Shown piece after piece: positions 1 through 50,794 of a stretch of DNA of 64,000 nt. Where the stretch lies: NCBI GenBank assembly GCA_963924555.1, contig OZ004592.1, positions 3,472,001 to 3,536,000 of the forward strand, given 5' to 3'. The first letter of the stretch is position 1. The number at the start of each line of letters is the position of its first letter. The notes under the pieces were generated by a model. That model did no database searches. It saw only the letters and a program-made list of their open reading frames with translations, and was not told where the DNA came from. The stretch is from Crambe crambe (taxonomy: Eukaryota > Porifera > Demospongiae > Poecilosclerida > Crambeidae). The position numbers and the translations under genes are program-made.

Positions 1-1543
1 AGTGAAGTACATGCATTCTTTATTAAACCCATCGTGTCAATTTCATCAGGAATCTTGAAATACATAATATTATATCACTTTATATATCTTGGTGGCTGTA
101 TTAGAGAAAACTCTCCCAACATGACAAGAGCAATACTACTCACTCACATTTACATATCTGATCAGTTTTCCTTGAATAAATAGCTGGTTGAAGTTGTTTG
201 ATAACCCCTGCATTATAACTTCAAGGATTGAATAATTACATTAATAGCATTATAAGTTAACCTTAAGATCACTGACAGTAGCTCCAGCAAGAACAACACT
301 GCAGCAAAGTAAAAATATATAGTCTTCATGAAGCTGTGCATTAATTTTAGGTGGGCCATAATCATCATAGGAGCTTCTAGCCAAACTCAAAGCCAAACAC
401 ATGTCAATACACTTAGCAAGGGGCAAGTGGACTTGATAGAGGGCTGCCCCCTGAATCATAGCAGTAATTCAACCCCTGGAAGTAAAATCCTGGACAACTA
501 AAATTCCCTACCAGTTACATGAAGTAAGCAGCTGCCAGTTATTAATAGCTAATTATAAATAACCATAAACTTAATAATGTAGTCATAATGCCCAGAGTAT
601 ACCATCATCATCATGAATCAAGAAAAAGTTCAATTGGAATTATCATAACCGTGGTTCACTCAAAAAAATAATCCTGAAAGGTGGTAGCTACGGCCATATG
701 CCCATGATCGCACCATCTGTAGCATCCAGCCATATAGAATCTTGACTAGCTAGTGTGTTGATTATGTTTCAACCCCTCTCACTGAGACTACTTTCAGACC
801 AAGGAATAAACTGGGACTGGTTAGCTAGCACGTTATTTCTCACATGCTTTATTCTGCCATGTTCTTATGAATATGGATTTCCATACAGTACATTCCAAGT
901 GTTCTTTACCCTTACTGGAGGGCTCCCCCCTAGATGGTAGCTATGGCTTTACAGTGGGACCTTGGTTATCCAGACACCTTTGTCCATTTTTTTTCCAGGC
1001 TGCTGGATAAGTGAATTAGTCCGATTGTGGTTATGCTGCATTGTATAATTTTTTCATAGCTAGTACTAACAGCCTTTCCTGTTGTTGTGCAGTTGTGCCT
1101 GTGCAAAGTAAAATCTATTATGCAAACAAGGGTGGATAACTGAGGTTCCACTGTACCACTATAAATGATCTGCTCTATAATGAGCAAAATCCCCAGAATA
1201 CACTAAATCCCTGGACTCCTGGACATATGGCCAAATCCTTGGACAAATCCAGCTAGACAGTTGGCAGCTATGGTGATTTACTTGGGAGGTCCACATGCAA
1301 TCACCCAGGTGAGACTAATTAGTTTGGTCAATGGATCTAGCCAGTTGACAATTACTTCATCCTGGAGTCTACATGAACAACTTTTCCTTCAATAGTGATC
1401 TCATTTTTCAGCTCAATGGTGACAGAACGATTATACAACGCTTGCAATATGCAGAGGAGAGATTGGCAAGAGGAGATTTTTTCTTTCAGAGAAATAAATT
1501 GGACCTTACTTATACTATCACGAGCGTCAGCTTCGAGATTCAT
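1..1543 (-). CDS. LSM10: LSM10-like U7 snRNP Sm-like protein, 3' end cut by window edge
   Basis: LSm10 replaces SmD1 in the U7 snRNP ring that processes replication-dependent histone pre-mRNA 3' ends in the nucleus. Four exons can be joined in frame on the minus strand: 1356-1543, 262-298, 148-207 and 1-53 (running off the window). Exon 1 starts with ATG at 1543 and carries the Sm1 part (SLLCILQALYNRSVTIEL, then GKVVHVDSRM). The 37-bp exon 2 adds NVVLAGATVSDLK. Exon 3 carries the Sm2 signature LFIQGKLIRYVN, and exon 4 begins IPDEID. This matches the order and spacing of vertebrate LSM10 (Sm1, short loop, LF..G..VRYVHIPD). Splice phases agree throughout (ATG-AA|T, AAG|GGG, AAT|ATT). The gene is head to head with the giant receptor, 212 bp away. 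The assignment rests on remembered family sequence; another SmD1-like protein is the alternative. Confidence 0.75.
952..1153. mobile_element. MITE with pogo/mariner-like terminal inverted repeats
   Basis: The ends are imperfect inverted repeats of about 22 bp: CAGTGGGACCTTGGTTATCC on the left and the complement of GGATAACTGAGGTTCCACTG on the right. A TA dinucleotide flanks both sides. The element is about 202 bp, has no coding potential and lies in the large LSM10 intron. The terminal sequence and TA target site fit the Tc1/mariner-pogo group; the exact family is an inference. Confidence 0.65.
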
Positions 1544-1755
1544 ATTATTCCGTTGTGGAACCTTAGACTACCATAGACCCCCAGACTGTGACAAGTGCTA
1601 GTGGTGCGCACCGGTCCCCCGGAGTGAGCCACGCCTCCATAATTATCTACCTACGGGCTGGCTAGCTACTATTAAAGCCAAGAGGAGTTAAAATGAGAGG
1701 GTGAAGTAGTTAAATTGTCTGCCATTGGTCGCTACTAAAATTCTTCCGATTTGGA
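1544..1755. promoter_or_regulatory. Divergent promoter gap between LSM10 and the giant receptor
   Basis: Only 212 bp separate the two opposed start codons, so both promoters and 5' UTRs must lie here or overlap. I see no clear TATA box. Shared regulation is inferred from spacing alone. Confidence 0.45.
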
Positions 1756-39692
<37,937 letters not shown>

Positions 39693-39896
39693 GTAGTACA
39701 CCATCTAATTTAACAAGAAATGCTCCATAACTCATATTTTTTGTAGATTTTTTAACAGCTTGTATATCATGTTCATTTATTATCATTATAAAAATAATGT
39801 GCTGAGAAAGATTTGCCTATAAAAATTATTATAATTATAGTAATAGTGGGAATATCAATGTTGAGGAGAAAAGTCACATGTATGAATTGAATTAAA

Positions 39897-40046
39897 TTAT
39901 GAAAGAAATACTATTATACAAGTCATATTATCACAGCCAGTGCCATCATTGTCTGTATCAGCTGCCAAACAGGCATCACAAAGCTGTTTAATATAGAATG
40001 AAACAAACACGAATGAGTAATAGCCTTAACTAGCATTAATTTTTTT

Positions 40047-40079
<33 letters not shown>

Positions 40080-43000
40080 ACTGGAATTTTGTTTCAAAGG
40101 GGGGGAATTCCCTCCACTATATAGAGTCCTGATAGCATTATTGACTCACTGATTCACAAATTTGAGTGAGGTCCTGCTGTGTGGGTGTCCCATTCCCAAC
40201 CTTTTCCTTTAACCGACAGCAGACAAAGTCAACCACTTCTTGACTTGACTTTGAATTCCTACGTACATAGCAAAACAGTAGCTATAAAGTGCATCTTCCA
40301 TTGGGGATATACATAGTGAGGTAAGCATGTAAATTATACCCAGTGGTCATCAAAAATAACGTTAGCCCTACATACATACATACCAAATTCCATCACAAGC
40401 AAAAACTATGAACTGCTCATCACTGGTGATAGGAACAGACTTGATATCTGGCATAGCTGAGATCATTTGATCTTCAAGTGAAAGTAGCGAGTTCTCCTTG
40501 TAAAAATGATCCCCTTAAGATATAAAAATATTTAAAAATTGAATAATACTAAATAAACTTCTCACCTATAGCTCTTGATAGGTTCAAGCCTCCGTTAACC
40601 CTGCTATCTGGACCTACATGGCCACCGGCATTAATGATTCGATGGAGCTCACGCTGGTCAGTTGGCTTATGATCAAATGACATGTCTATCGCTTTTCCTA
40701 ACAAATTAGCATATGCAAAATATGAATCTATTTGTAAGATTTCAAAGTGGGGAAGGATTTCTGGCTTCAGGGAAAAACAAAACAAAACAACAAAAACAAA
40801 AAAATAAAAACAGAACAAAATCAAACATTGTCTTGATTTATTGGTTAAGAAAAAATGTACAACATTGGAATAGGCTAAGGAGTATTGAAAGAGAAAAATG
40901 AAACAGCAAACAACAACAAAAGGTACGACTTCACTGACCTTTAGAGGCAATTATACACTTTGAGTCACCAGCATTAGCCACAACAAATTCATCTTCCCTC
41001 AAAATGCCAATTATAGCTGTTGTTCCACTGTGATAGCCCTGCTTGTCCATTTTTTTTTGCTTCTTGGGACTGGTACAATCAGCAACTCCACTCAGATACA
41101 GTCGCTTTCTTGGAGAAGACGTAGACTGAAATACCAAGTGGATTTAGTGGATTCAGCTATGTATGTATGTATGTATGTATGTATGTATGTATGTATGTAT
41201 GTATGTATGTATGTATGTATGTATGTATGTATGCATGTATGTATGTATGTATGTATGTATGTACGTACATATGTGTCTCACATTTGAATTAACCACTGGT
41301 TTATCCATAGGTTTTGTTGTTAACAGATCCATTAAGCTCTTAGATTCAAATTTTGGAGTAGAGTTTCTTTTTTTCAACACACCTAAAGTCCTATTTACTT
41401 GCTTGTCTGCATCTGTTTTAATAGATTTGCTATCAGTTTTGAGTGGATTGGAATCACTTTTAGAGTTAGTGTTGCTGGAGTTAGTATCGGAATTTTCTAC
41501 TGAACAGGTATTGATCTTATCCAGTTCAGAATGATTACTGGTTGGAGAGATAGAGTCTTCTGATGTTTTTTCACTAAGTTCTTCAATGTGACCTGATGGT
41601 GAAGACACTGCATCTGGAAGAGTCTCATTCTCTTCCAAATCATCTGAAAGAGGTGTCGATTATCATTACTCCATGAACAGAATGTACAGTGAGTACATAC
41701 ATACCTCCTTCAGACTCTTCATTCTCACTCTCAGAATCTTCACACTCAACATCTGGACTTCTTGTCAATAGCTGTAGGAGATTGGTGGAATACTTAATGA
41801 ATGAACTAGTCAGCTACGTATCAAAGGCTGATGACGTTACACAAGTAATACGTATTATGGGACTTCAACATGCATAGCTGCCAACTGTCCATGGATGTCC
41901 AGGGGTCCAGAGCTATGCCTTCCAGTAAATATTACTAGGGGGTGCACTATGCGCAAATACTCATTTGTGTGTAAAAGAATGCTTGGAATGTACTAAATTG
42001 TACTATGACGTATAGGAATAGCGTGAGAAATAACCTGCTAAACTAGCCAGTCCCAGTTTATTCCTGGTCTGAAAAGTAGTCTCAGTGAGAGGAATTGAAA
42101 TGATAAATCATTAGAGTCAATGAGTCCGATCTCTATAGACTGCCTCATGGTTGACCATATATAATTCATCAATCATCATAACTTTGCTTTGCTCAAAATT
42201 ATAGATTCAATCTGGCATAATCTAGGCAATGCCATATGTGGTACGGCCATGGACCATCCATAGCAGTGCCTTCAGTTTGTGGTTTATAGCTAAAATAACT
42301 GAAAGGGAGCTGCTTACTTCATGTGACTGGTATTGAGTCTACAGTATATATCCTTATCCATTTTGATAACATTAGCTATGACTGGGGAATCTTAGTGAAT
42401 TCAGGGAATTTTCCAGAATTTTTACTTCTAACCTGCAATATGGAACTGATTCCTTGTCTTTTCATCTCATTATCAGTGCCTGGAAAATAATAATGAAATA
42501 ATACAAGTAGACTGGATCTAAATTCCTGTCTTCTCACGTTCATCATCTGCAGTAGCAGTGGATACGGTAGAAGCACTGTACCTTGCCAATAGACTCTGCA
42601 AGGGCATTGAAGATTCCTCCAAAAGATTCTCCAACTCTCCTTCAGACTCCTCTTGGTCAGCCCTAGCATAAGAACATCAAAATTACATCTCTGTTAGCCT
42701 TTAACCATTGGTTGTTAGCCAATAATTGTGGAGGAAAGGCACACCATAGACTGAACAAGCCTCTTCCTGAATCCCAAATGGATATTTTCAAGGGCAACAT
42801 GAAACAGTGCTAGTGATGCCATGGGTTCTTACTCTTCCTTCATTTCATCCTCATCATATGTCTTCATTTCCTCAATGGCTTCCCTTTCAGTAACAAGTCT
42901 ATCACACTTCATGAAAGCATCCTTCATAGCTTGCTTAAGGTCGCCTTGGCTGTACGCTTCAGAGGACTTGATGATGTCAGCTAGATGAGTGGCACAGTAC

Positions 43001-46000
43001 ACTGCCACTTCTCTGCCTGCATCAATGGAGAGTGTCACTTTATAACTGAGCAAGCAGGTATGCAAATATGAACACAAAGCTCTAGCTACAGGGATAAGAA
43101 GTGCCATTCATGCACTAAATCATGACCAAAATAATTATGTAATTGGGCATTCCAAGGGCAAGCCCTCAGGAATGGTACTGTAAGCATTTGATTGCCTAGG
43201 CAGCTGGCCTGCCTGCATCACATCCATCAGAATTAATTAACACTCGGAACTGTTGGTCTTCCACTCATTTGAGTGTTTATACACTTAAAGGGTCACATAT
43301 CAGTTCAAATATGCAGCTTTTTACATCATGCACGCTAATTATTAATAATAGTATTCATATAGCCACAACATAGACATTGTGTGAAAACATTCAACCACAA
43401 AATATGAAACTATGAAGTACCGCCTATTAAAGGAAGCTGCTTAAGTACTTGTGCACAGCTGGAATTTAAAGACTTTGCCAAGCCTCAACTGCCACTTTGC
43501 AACAGCTGCACACATGCAGGAGTAGTGGATTATAGCTACTAGTTTGTTATTCAGTGCTTATCTAGTTCTGCATAATGTTCAGGAAACCGAGAACCAGTAA
43601 AGAAAGGACTAATAGAGTACCTGAGAGAGATCAGCACACACCATCAAGAGTAACAAGACACGATGAAGACTACGTGAATGTGAGCTATCCCCGTAAGAAT
43701 GCTTCAGCCAGTCCACCTGAGGTCATTCGAATACCACCACGCCAGTCCAGATCACCAATAACTTCATCAGAAGGCACAGAGAAAGCCAATGATATACTGA
43801 AGTATAATCGTCTGAAACTCCAGCATGGACAGGGCAATGACTTGCGAACAAAGAGAGAGTTTTATGCACAGCATTCTGATACAGATAGCCTTTCCAGCGC
43901 AAGTGGAATAAATGAAATGGGCTCCTCTCAAGGAGATATTGAACATTATAACAGGCTAAAAATCAACATTAACAGACTTCCAGATAACAGGAAACTTTTC
44001 CAAAGGGTGAAGATACTTAACCCACATCTCTCTACACGGTCAAAGTCTAGCAGTGCTATCAATTCAAGCAGCGCTATTCAAAAGAGAGAACAGTTTCACA
44101 GTCAGAGTGAAATAGACTCAATGACAGCTGCAGTAAAGGAAAAGTCACACAGAGCAACACACACGGCAAAGTACAGAAAAGAAGGATACATGCATCAATT
44201 GCACTCAGTCGCATCTCTCCAGTCTTTACACACACCCACAGAGTTTGGCTCTATCTCCAAAGCAAGATCAGCAGAAGATATCTTGAGAGCGAGTGGGAAT
44301 GAAGTGCACTCCACCAAGAGAAGAACACCACTAACTACAGCTAGCTTCCTCAGCCCCAACACAGCCTCGGCAGAATCAGTCCTGTCTCCTTCTCCAACTG
44401 TAAATGTACTAGTGACCAATGAATCAGTAGACGGAACTAGAAATGGATTTATTCCAAGACAAGATAACCTGTCAAGGGAATGGGGCGTCAGTAGCAGTAA
44501 TTCTAACCACCTTTCAGCACGCTCTGTCTCCAACCACTCAAACTCTGTGAGTCCTTCAACATCACTTTCTAGTGTTAGTGACGATTCTCCCGATGACTTC
44601 CATTGTGAAGGAGACGACCTCACCTTCATAAGCAAGATGCTTACCTTTACATGCACTCACACTGGAAAGGAGGTGAGTTCTGCTGCTTATGAATTTTCCA
44701 TCCATATACCAAAAGGAGCTGTGAAGAGGAGAAAGCCGATTGAATTTCAAGTTGGTGTTTGCTTGGATGGTCCATTCTCACTCCCCAGAGGTTATAAACT
44801 TGTCTCACCAATCATCATGGTGAATTCTAGGGCACAACTCACTGTACGGAAGCCAATTGAAATAGTGTTATCTCATTGTATTGACCTGTTCAAAGTAGAA
44901 CAAGCCAATAAAACTGTCTCATTCTTTCGTGCTAGAATGAGGGGAAGAGACCACAAATCAAAAGACACGGATATTTATACTTTCAAACAAACTGATATGA
45001 ACAATTGTCAGATGAACAGTAACCATGGTAAACTAACAACAACAGAACTAGGATTCTTCTGCATAATGGCAAAAGAAACCACAGAGCTGAGAAACAGTAT
45101 CAAATACTGCCTGCTACCCGTCGTTCCCAAATATGTGGACTCTACATCATGGACAGTGCATTACTGCATCATCTACTCGCTCAAAGCATTCACAACAGTA
45201 AGTGAGTGGGACTTCTGGGCTACGTGCTACATATCAATAACTCCTAGATGAGATGCGTATGTATGTATGCATCACTATTCATAATGTGGAGATTTTATTT
45301 AATGGAAGGTTGGGGCACTCTTTACGATTGATTTCCCATGTACACTTGAAGGTTGTTTCATTCTCAATGGTATACATTATTATGCAGGTAGTACAGGATC
45401 AATTTGGTCCAAGCTGGGAAACCTTGACACCAAAGAAGTTCCAATTAAGGACGAGAATTGGTGTCCAAAATCAACAGAAGATTGAAATAAATTTCCAAAA
45501 AATCCCTGAAAGTGGTTGGTCACTCTCACTGGAGTCTGAGAGCAAGGTACTTAAACTGTAAATAGTTTGGCTATCATAGCCATGAGATAAACTACTTCTT
45601 TCCTCAATACCAGAATCACTGCTGGAATTTTATGCCCAGAAAGGAACTGTTTTAGTACCTTCCTTTTCCTCCATTTCTGGAATTAACTATACCTTAAATC
45701 ATACCATACTGTGAGCCCTACATTTGATGAGCTACATACATAAACATTGAGTGGCATGCTTTGGGTAAGGCCCTTATGAATTTCAGTACTGCTCCACTGG
45801 AATGGAGTAATGGAGTGTAACATAGGATGAAATATGCTAGCTGAATATAATTGATGGTGAGGCATTCCTTTCAGTCCAGCCCTTGTTGTCTCGTACTTCT
45901 GTACTTCTGTGCTGGCTGGCTTCCTATAGTCTTATAATTATAGTCAGCATAAAAGTCCATAACAGCTTCTCGTAATTATTAAGCAGCTGTTCAGCTGAAT

Positions 46001-49000
46001 CGAAAATTTCATTGCTTCCTGCTTTATTCTTTATTTGGTCTAATTTGGGTCTCAAACTGAAACACCTAGAGTTGGTGTGCACTAAAGGAGGAAACAGAGT
46101 CAGCAAGGTATCAGCGTTTGTCTGAACTGAGTTGGCACCAATGTGTGGACTGCAGTATATATTTGGAGAGTATCATGAACCCACAACAGACGCTACTTCA
46201 TTTAGTGTCACATTTTAGAAGCTGTTGGCAGAATTAGGCATGTCAGAGTAGCAGTGAGGTGTGTTAGAGAGACAGTCACCACCAGCTGCTGTAGATATCT
46301 TTCACATTTCAAATTCCAGCCTCATTTTGAGGCAACTAAAATTTCTGTAACTTGATCACAGTCACATTATTTATTGGCCAATTCAGCCTGACTAAATATA
46401 GGCATCTAATGACCTCTCTCCAACTTGATGAGCTTCTGTTGTGGATAGCATTCTGTTTCCCAGACCTCTGTGAATAAGTACATGTTATAGTAGGAGGTCA
46501 TAGTAGTGTGTGCATGACATATTGTATGTATGATCACATGCATAGATACATGTAAGTGACATTGACTCCTGGAACAAGAGGTGGAAGAGAGAGAGCCATC
46601 GACAGGCAGATCCACCACAGTTTGTTCTCAGGTACATTTGTTCAACTGTACAATGTTAAACAGCATAATGAGTTCAATTCCTCTGCAGGACACATGGGGA
46701 ACATGCTACATCTTCATCAGTAGCTCAAGTCTGGTTTACTGGGCCAGGAATGCCTCATGATCTCAAAACAGAAGTGGCTCTTCTACTCAAAAGTAAGGAC
46801 ACCACATATGTACGTACACCACATACCATGGTAATAGCATCGAAATAGAAGTATAAACAAACAAACTAAAAGTTAAGCATAACAAACAACAGGTATTGGT
46901 TGGGTAGCATGAAAGAAAACCATTTTAAGATGGAGTGGCTAACCTGGTTCCATTCAGTAAAGAAGTACAAGCCAGCCAGTTCAATCCAAGAGCTGCATTG
47001 CAAAAATTCATTCTCCACTGGATCTCAATATAGCCCCCTCTCTACAGCTCTTTGTAGTTAGAGATAAGATGATCAGCACAGTGTTGATATTTAAGACTGC
47101 TCTAGTGAAAGATACTCTCAGGAAATACATACCACACTATCTGCAGAACAGCCTACACATTGAGTCTTTCTGTTTGCCACTCCATGGACTATCATGATTA
47201 ATCATAGTGCCCTCCAGAAGTAGTGTCACCACCTTTAAAGCACACACGACCATTCATGGTTCAGTAGTCTGTAGCATCAAATGACTCAACACACTAAACA
47301 GGATCAAGCTCTACACCATATAACCTTGTTTTGGAACTTATTTATTGTGTGTACACTGAGCATGCTCACACAACTTGAAAACAAGCACATGTTCAAACAC
47401 GATTCAAAAGTTTTTATCTTATTAGAGCCAGCTATAATCCACATCATTACAACATGTAGGCACGCCAACGTCTTCACTAGTCGAGAGCCCTAACCAAAGG
47501 AGTCCATCGAGTCTCAGCAGCACCAGCATTGAGCTCAGCATAGCTTGTGGAAACCTTGTACACAATGACTCCAGCAACTATGACCATCTCCATTACAGGA
47601 GCTATGACCACCTTCCTTCACGTGAGGAGTTGGATCAAACGCACATTCAACTAGTAAGAACCACCACTTACACTTAAGACGTGGAGGTGTGTACCTGCTG
47701 CCATACATATACGTAATGGGAAATGAGGCATGGAGGTACACACCTGCTGCCATACATATGAGGCATGGAGGTACATACCTGCTGCCATATATACTAGTGG
47801 GGTGGTATGCAATACATATAGTGGGAAATGGGGCATGGAGGTACACACCTGCTGCCATACATAGAAATGAGGCGTGGAGGTATATACTTGTTGCCATATA
47901 TATTAGTGGGGAGCCTGAGGTATGCCATACATAACAAGAGCAATCGCAGATTTCATAACCCCATGTGAATTTTGCATGCCGCATAAATTTTGTAGTAGGT
48001 ACGGAGCAAATTACATACGCTTAATTAGAACTTGTTAGAACTTGTGATCTCTGTTTGGCAATGAAGGTGGTTTGCCAAGTTAGACTACTGTTGTGGAGCT
48101 ATATTTGAGAGGTAAGTCTTTGCCATTGCAATAGAACGTAAAAAGTGACGATTTTTTGAATATATATATCAATACCACGACCGATTGGTTTACCCTTTGC
48201 TGCGCATGTGCGCGCAGGGTTATAGTGGGAAATAGAAGAGTGTGGTGCACTAACCAAAACCACCACATATCACTAAGGAGTCCAATTTTAACCTGAATAA
48301 GGAACTTGGGGTTTACATAACCCTTTATCTGTAGCTACTAAATTCATGTTCTATTCTATCAGACTTATCATAATGGGCATATTGATCTTCCAACGGATGA
48401 TGAGTTACATGCAGTGGCTAGTGAAGTCAGTCAGGCAGTGGAAAGAGATTGGATCAAACTGCAAGTGCCACTTGAAATCCCTGACTACATATTGCATGAT
48501 ATACTCAACCAAAGAACAGTGCAGCAACAAGTCTACAGGTATGTGTATGTTGCTATGACAATATGGCTTTAAAAGAACTGAAAGTACTGGGGAGAAATCA
48601 TAATTATGGGAGATGGAGCAAATTATTAAACGAATTAGTCTATATATATACAAAGGTTTGGGAGTGGTTGCAGTGTGTGCACTACTACCTAGCAACAAGG
48701 TGCTCTTGGGTCAGGTGCTCTTGGGTGTAATCAGGTGCTCTTGGGTGTAGTCAGGTGTTCTTGGGTGTAGTCAGGTGCTCTTGGGTGTAGTCAGTGAATT
48801 TGTTCAACAACTTATGCATATTCTATTTCAGATTACTCAAGGAGTGGCGTCAACATGCTAGAGACAGTTCTAAGGAAAAGTTAGCCAAGTGCTTAAGGAA
48901 TACTGATATGAGATTACATGCAGCTGCTGCTCTCTTATCAATGAAGTGAACCTTTGTGTAGTAGCTAGTATAATCACATTTTTAATTCAGTTTTATATGA

Positions 49001-50603
49001 CTCCAAAATTACCAGAATGTACAGCATCAGTACACACAAATGCAAATCATATTGCTGCATGGTCAAGCTAGGATGTCTGTACACTTAGGAGTAACCTCCT
49101 GGATCGACCTGGCTATAGGACTCACTAGTGATAGTTACTTGCAGAGCCAGAATTTCAGTTATTGCCTAATGTAGGTGTGCACTATATTTCTAAAATCTGA
49201 AGACCTTATACCAATCAGATCGTGTGTTAAAAAGAATGATCAAATTGGTGTGCATACAAATCTCAAAATGTGTTAAAAGAATTGACTCCCAGAGTTAATT
49301 GGTGTGTGCACAGTTTAGAATTTCAGTTACTGCTTAATATACACACAAAGCTATTTAACCTGAAGACCTTTTACCAGATTGGTGTGCACTTGGTGTGCAC
49401 TATCTAGAACTTCAGTCTGATTGTCTACCTTGATCATTCATCCCTTTAGTGAAGGGAGGCAGGTGTCTACACTGAATACAATTAGCCACAACATGTCAAA
49501 GGGCCCCACAGATTAATTATTATTATGCCAAGGAACTTAGGAGGAGACCATATTACTTGTGGATGACAGTGTCATAGTTGAATCTATTATGTGTGAAGCT
49601 TGTCCGACTTACCGACTACATACTAGTTAGGTAGTAACGTGTAAGCTTGTCCTAGTGACTCCACCTATCATATGCACACATCAGCATATGTACCAGAGCT
49701 AGAAAAGTTCCACATTGCTAACACTACCACCTCTGGTTAAGAAGGACAGGGATAACAATAATAATAAAGCTATGTAGGTTTGATGTTCAATAAATAAAAG
49801 AGCGTGTAAGAGTGTGCATCAGCCAACTATACGTACTAGTGTGCAGTTGAATTACTATAATTATTAGGATGAGGCCCATCACTAGGAGAAGATGTTACTT
49901 TTCAAATAGTGATACCATGCACGTGCACTGGTGTTCTCATGTAGCCTTGGAGGTAGCTGAGCTCAAAGAACTCCTACTATGTGTGATCCACACCATAGGA
50001 TGCTGCAATAAGCCCACATATGTAAGATTATGTCACTCTCATCTGTGGGCATGGATAATATCCTATTTCTGTATTTTAACCGTAACCATGGTAAGAATGG
50101 AATAATAAATCTTTTTCATTTCAGACACTCTATGGGAAGGGGGCTACAAATATTATCATCATGGACAACACAACTCACCACAAGTTTCCACATACACAAG
50201 TCACTCATACCATACATCACACAAGTCACTTGCCTACGTATCATAGCTAGGCCACTTCAAATCAATTTATGCTTAGGTACATGTAAGAGCTGAAGCATTA
50301 AGAGATCATTACTCTTCATAACAATGACTTCCATGGTCAACTCACCGCCATGTCCATCGTACACTCCAAAAAAAGATGATCCTTCATCATATTGAGTGAT
50401 TATACAGTGAGCATCCTATGATCAAGTATTAAATACAATAGAGCTAACTAATTAGCCATGTATCTAGCTAATAACTCCACCTCCATGGCCATCCTCCAGC
50501 CTTGCATTGCTGTAGCTCCATAGATGATCTTTTTACTCGCAGTAGAGTATTCTCCGCCTTCAGAAGCCTTTTCAATCACAGGTTTACTAAGATAGGCACC
50601 CAT
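39897..50603 (-). CDS. PPM1G: PPM1G, PP2C-gamma Ser/Thr phosphatase
   Basis: A metal-dependent nuclear phosphatase implicated in splicing and histone handling. Twelve exons join in phase: 50481-50603, 50346-50415, 42833-43016, 42538-42662, 42433-42479, 41705-41771, 41282-41643, 40939-41125, 40566-40697, 40384-40513, 40150-40258 and 39897-39983, giving about 540 residues (human is about 546). The start MGAYLSKP matches the family's N-myristoylation-type start. Metal-binding motifs are intact: [23 protein letters not shown] and GCDN. The catalytic domain is split by an acidic/serine-rich insert (exons 42662-41282), as in vertebrate PPM1G, followed by [10 protein letters not shown] and [13 protein letters not shown]. 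The 7.3-kb second intron (43017-50345) hosts an entire opposite-strand gene. Its promoter faces GNL2, 191 bp away. Confidence 0.9.
41158..41270. repeat. (TATG)n microsatellite in PPM1G intron
   Basis: About 28 tetranucleotide copies immediately downstream (gene sense) of the acidic-insert exon. They produce spurious open frames on both strands. Confidence 0.95.
43575..48949 (+). CDS. ZU5 - UPA-like - death domain protein nested in the PPM1G intron
   Basis: Seven exons join in phase: 43575-45197, 45388-45546, 46546-46631, 46689-46792, 47481-47653, 48363-48538 and 48832-48949, giving about 812 residues. Residues 1-340 are Ser/Arg-rich and probably disordered. Residues of about 350-480 are a ZU5 domain ([32 protein letters not shown]). 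The next segment ([17 protein letters not shown] to [19 protein letters not shown]) sits where UNC5, PIDD and ankyrins have a UPA domain and has similar strand spacing. The last about 95 residues look like a death-fold domain ([29 protein letters not shown]). There is no signal peptide or membrane segment, so it is likely a cytoplasmic scaffold. It is transcribed against its host gene. The short exons 46546-46631 and 47481-47653 are the least certain. Confidence 0.75.
47685..47920. repeat. Minisatellite with about 60-bp imperfect unit
   Basis: Repeated GGCATGGAGGTACACACCTG followed by CTGCCATACATA, four to five degenerate copies, in the intron of the ZU5-death gene. Confidence 0.8.
48696..48795. 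repeat. 21-bp minisatellite
   Basis: About five copies of CAGGTGCTCTTGGGTGTAGT in the last intron of the ZU5-death gene. Each unit carries a CAG|GTG string that resembles a splice donor. Confidence 0.85.
48950..50345. other. Remainder of the PPM1G intron, no gene seen
   Basis: Holds the 3' UTR of the nested gene and AT-rich sequence. Two diverged copies of a block containing GAAGACCTT.TACCA and GGTGTGCACT lie at about 49155-49260 and 49320-49410. No coding exon is supported. Confidence 0.6.
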
Positions 50604-50794
50604 GATGAAGGTAGTACTAATTTGTGGTCTTCCCAAAGGTAAGTTCCATTCGCGATCCCATGTTCAATATTCAGCAGGGCAGCTGTGCGGGGTCGTCAAT
50701 CTTAAATCCTACTGTAAAAGGTTGCATTGCCCTCTTAATAGAGTTCAGTAAGTTAACGACCTTCCCTCTCACACATGTTCACTTCTGAATCATC
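50604..50794. promoter_or_regulatory. Divergent promoter gap between PPM1G and GNL2
   Basis: 191 bp separate the opposed start codons. Both are housekeeping nuclear proteins, which fits a shared promoter. No TATA box is evident. Confidence 0.5.

Noticed and set aside
44195-44656. A 153-codon minus-strand open frame
   Set aside because: It is antisense to the Ser-rich part of the ZU5-death gene, without recognisable features.
46900-47480. Possible retroelement remnant in the ZU5-death intron
   Set aside because: Fragments of open frame exist, but no motif could be tied to a known element.
49869-50293. Two plus-strand open frames in the PPM1G intron
   Set aside because: They lack family motifs, have poor codon structure and overlap each other. 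No splice logic connects them to a gene.
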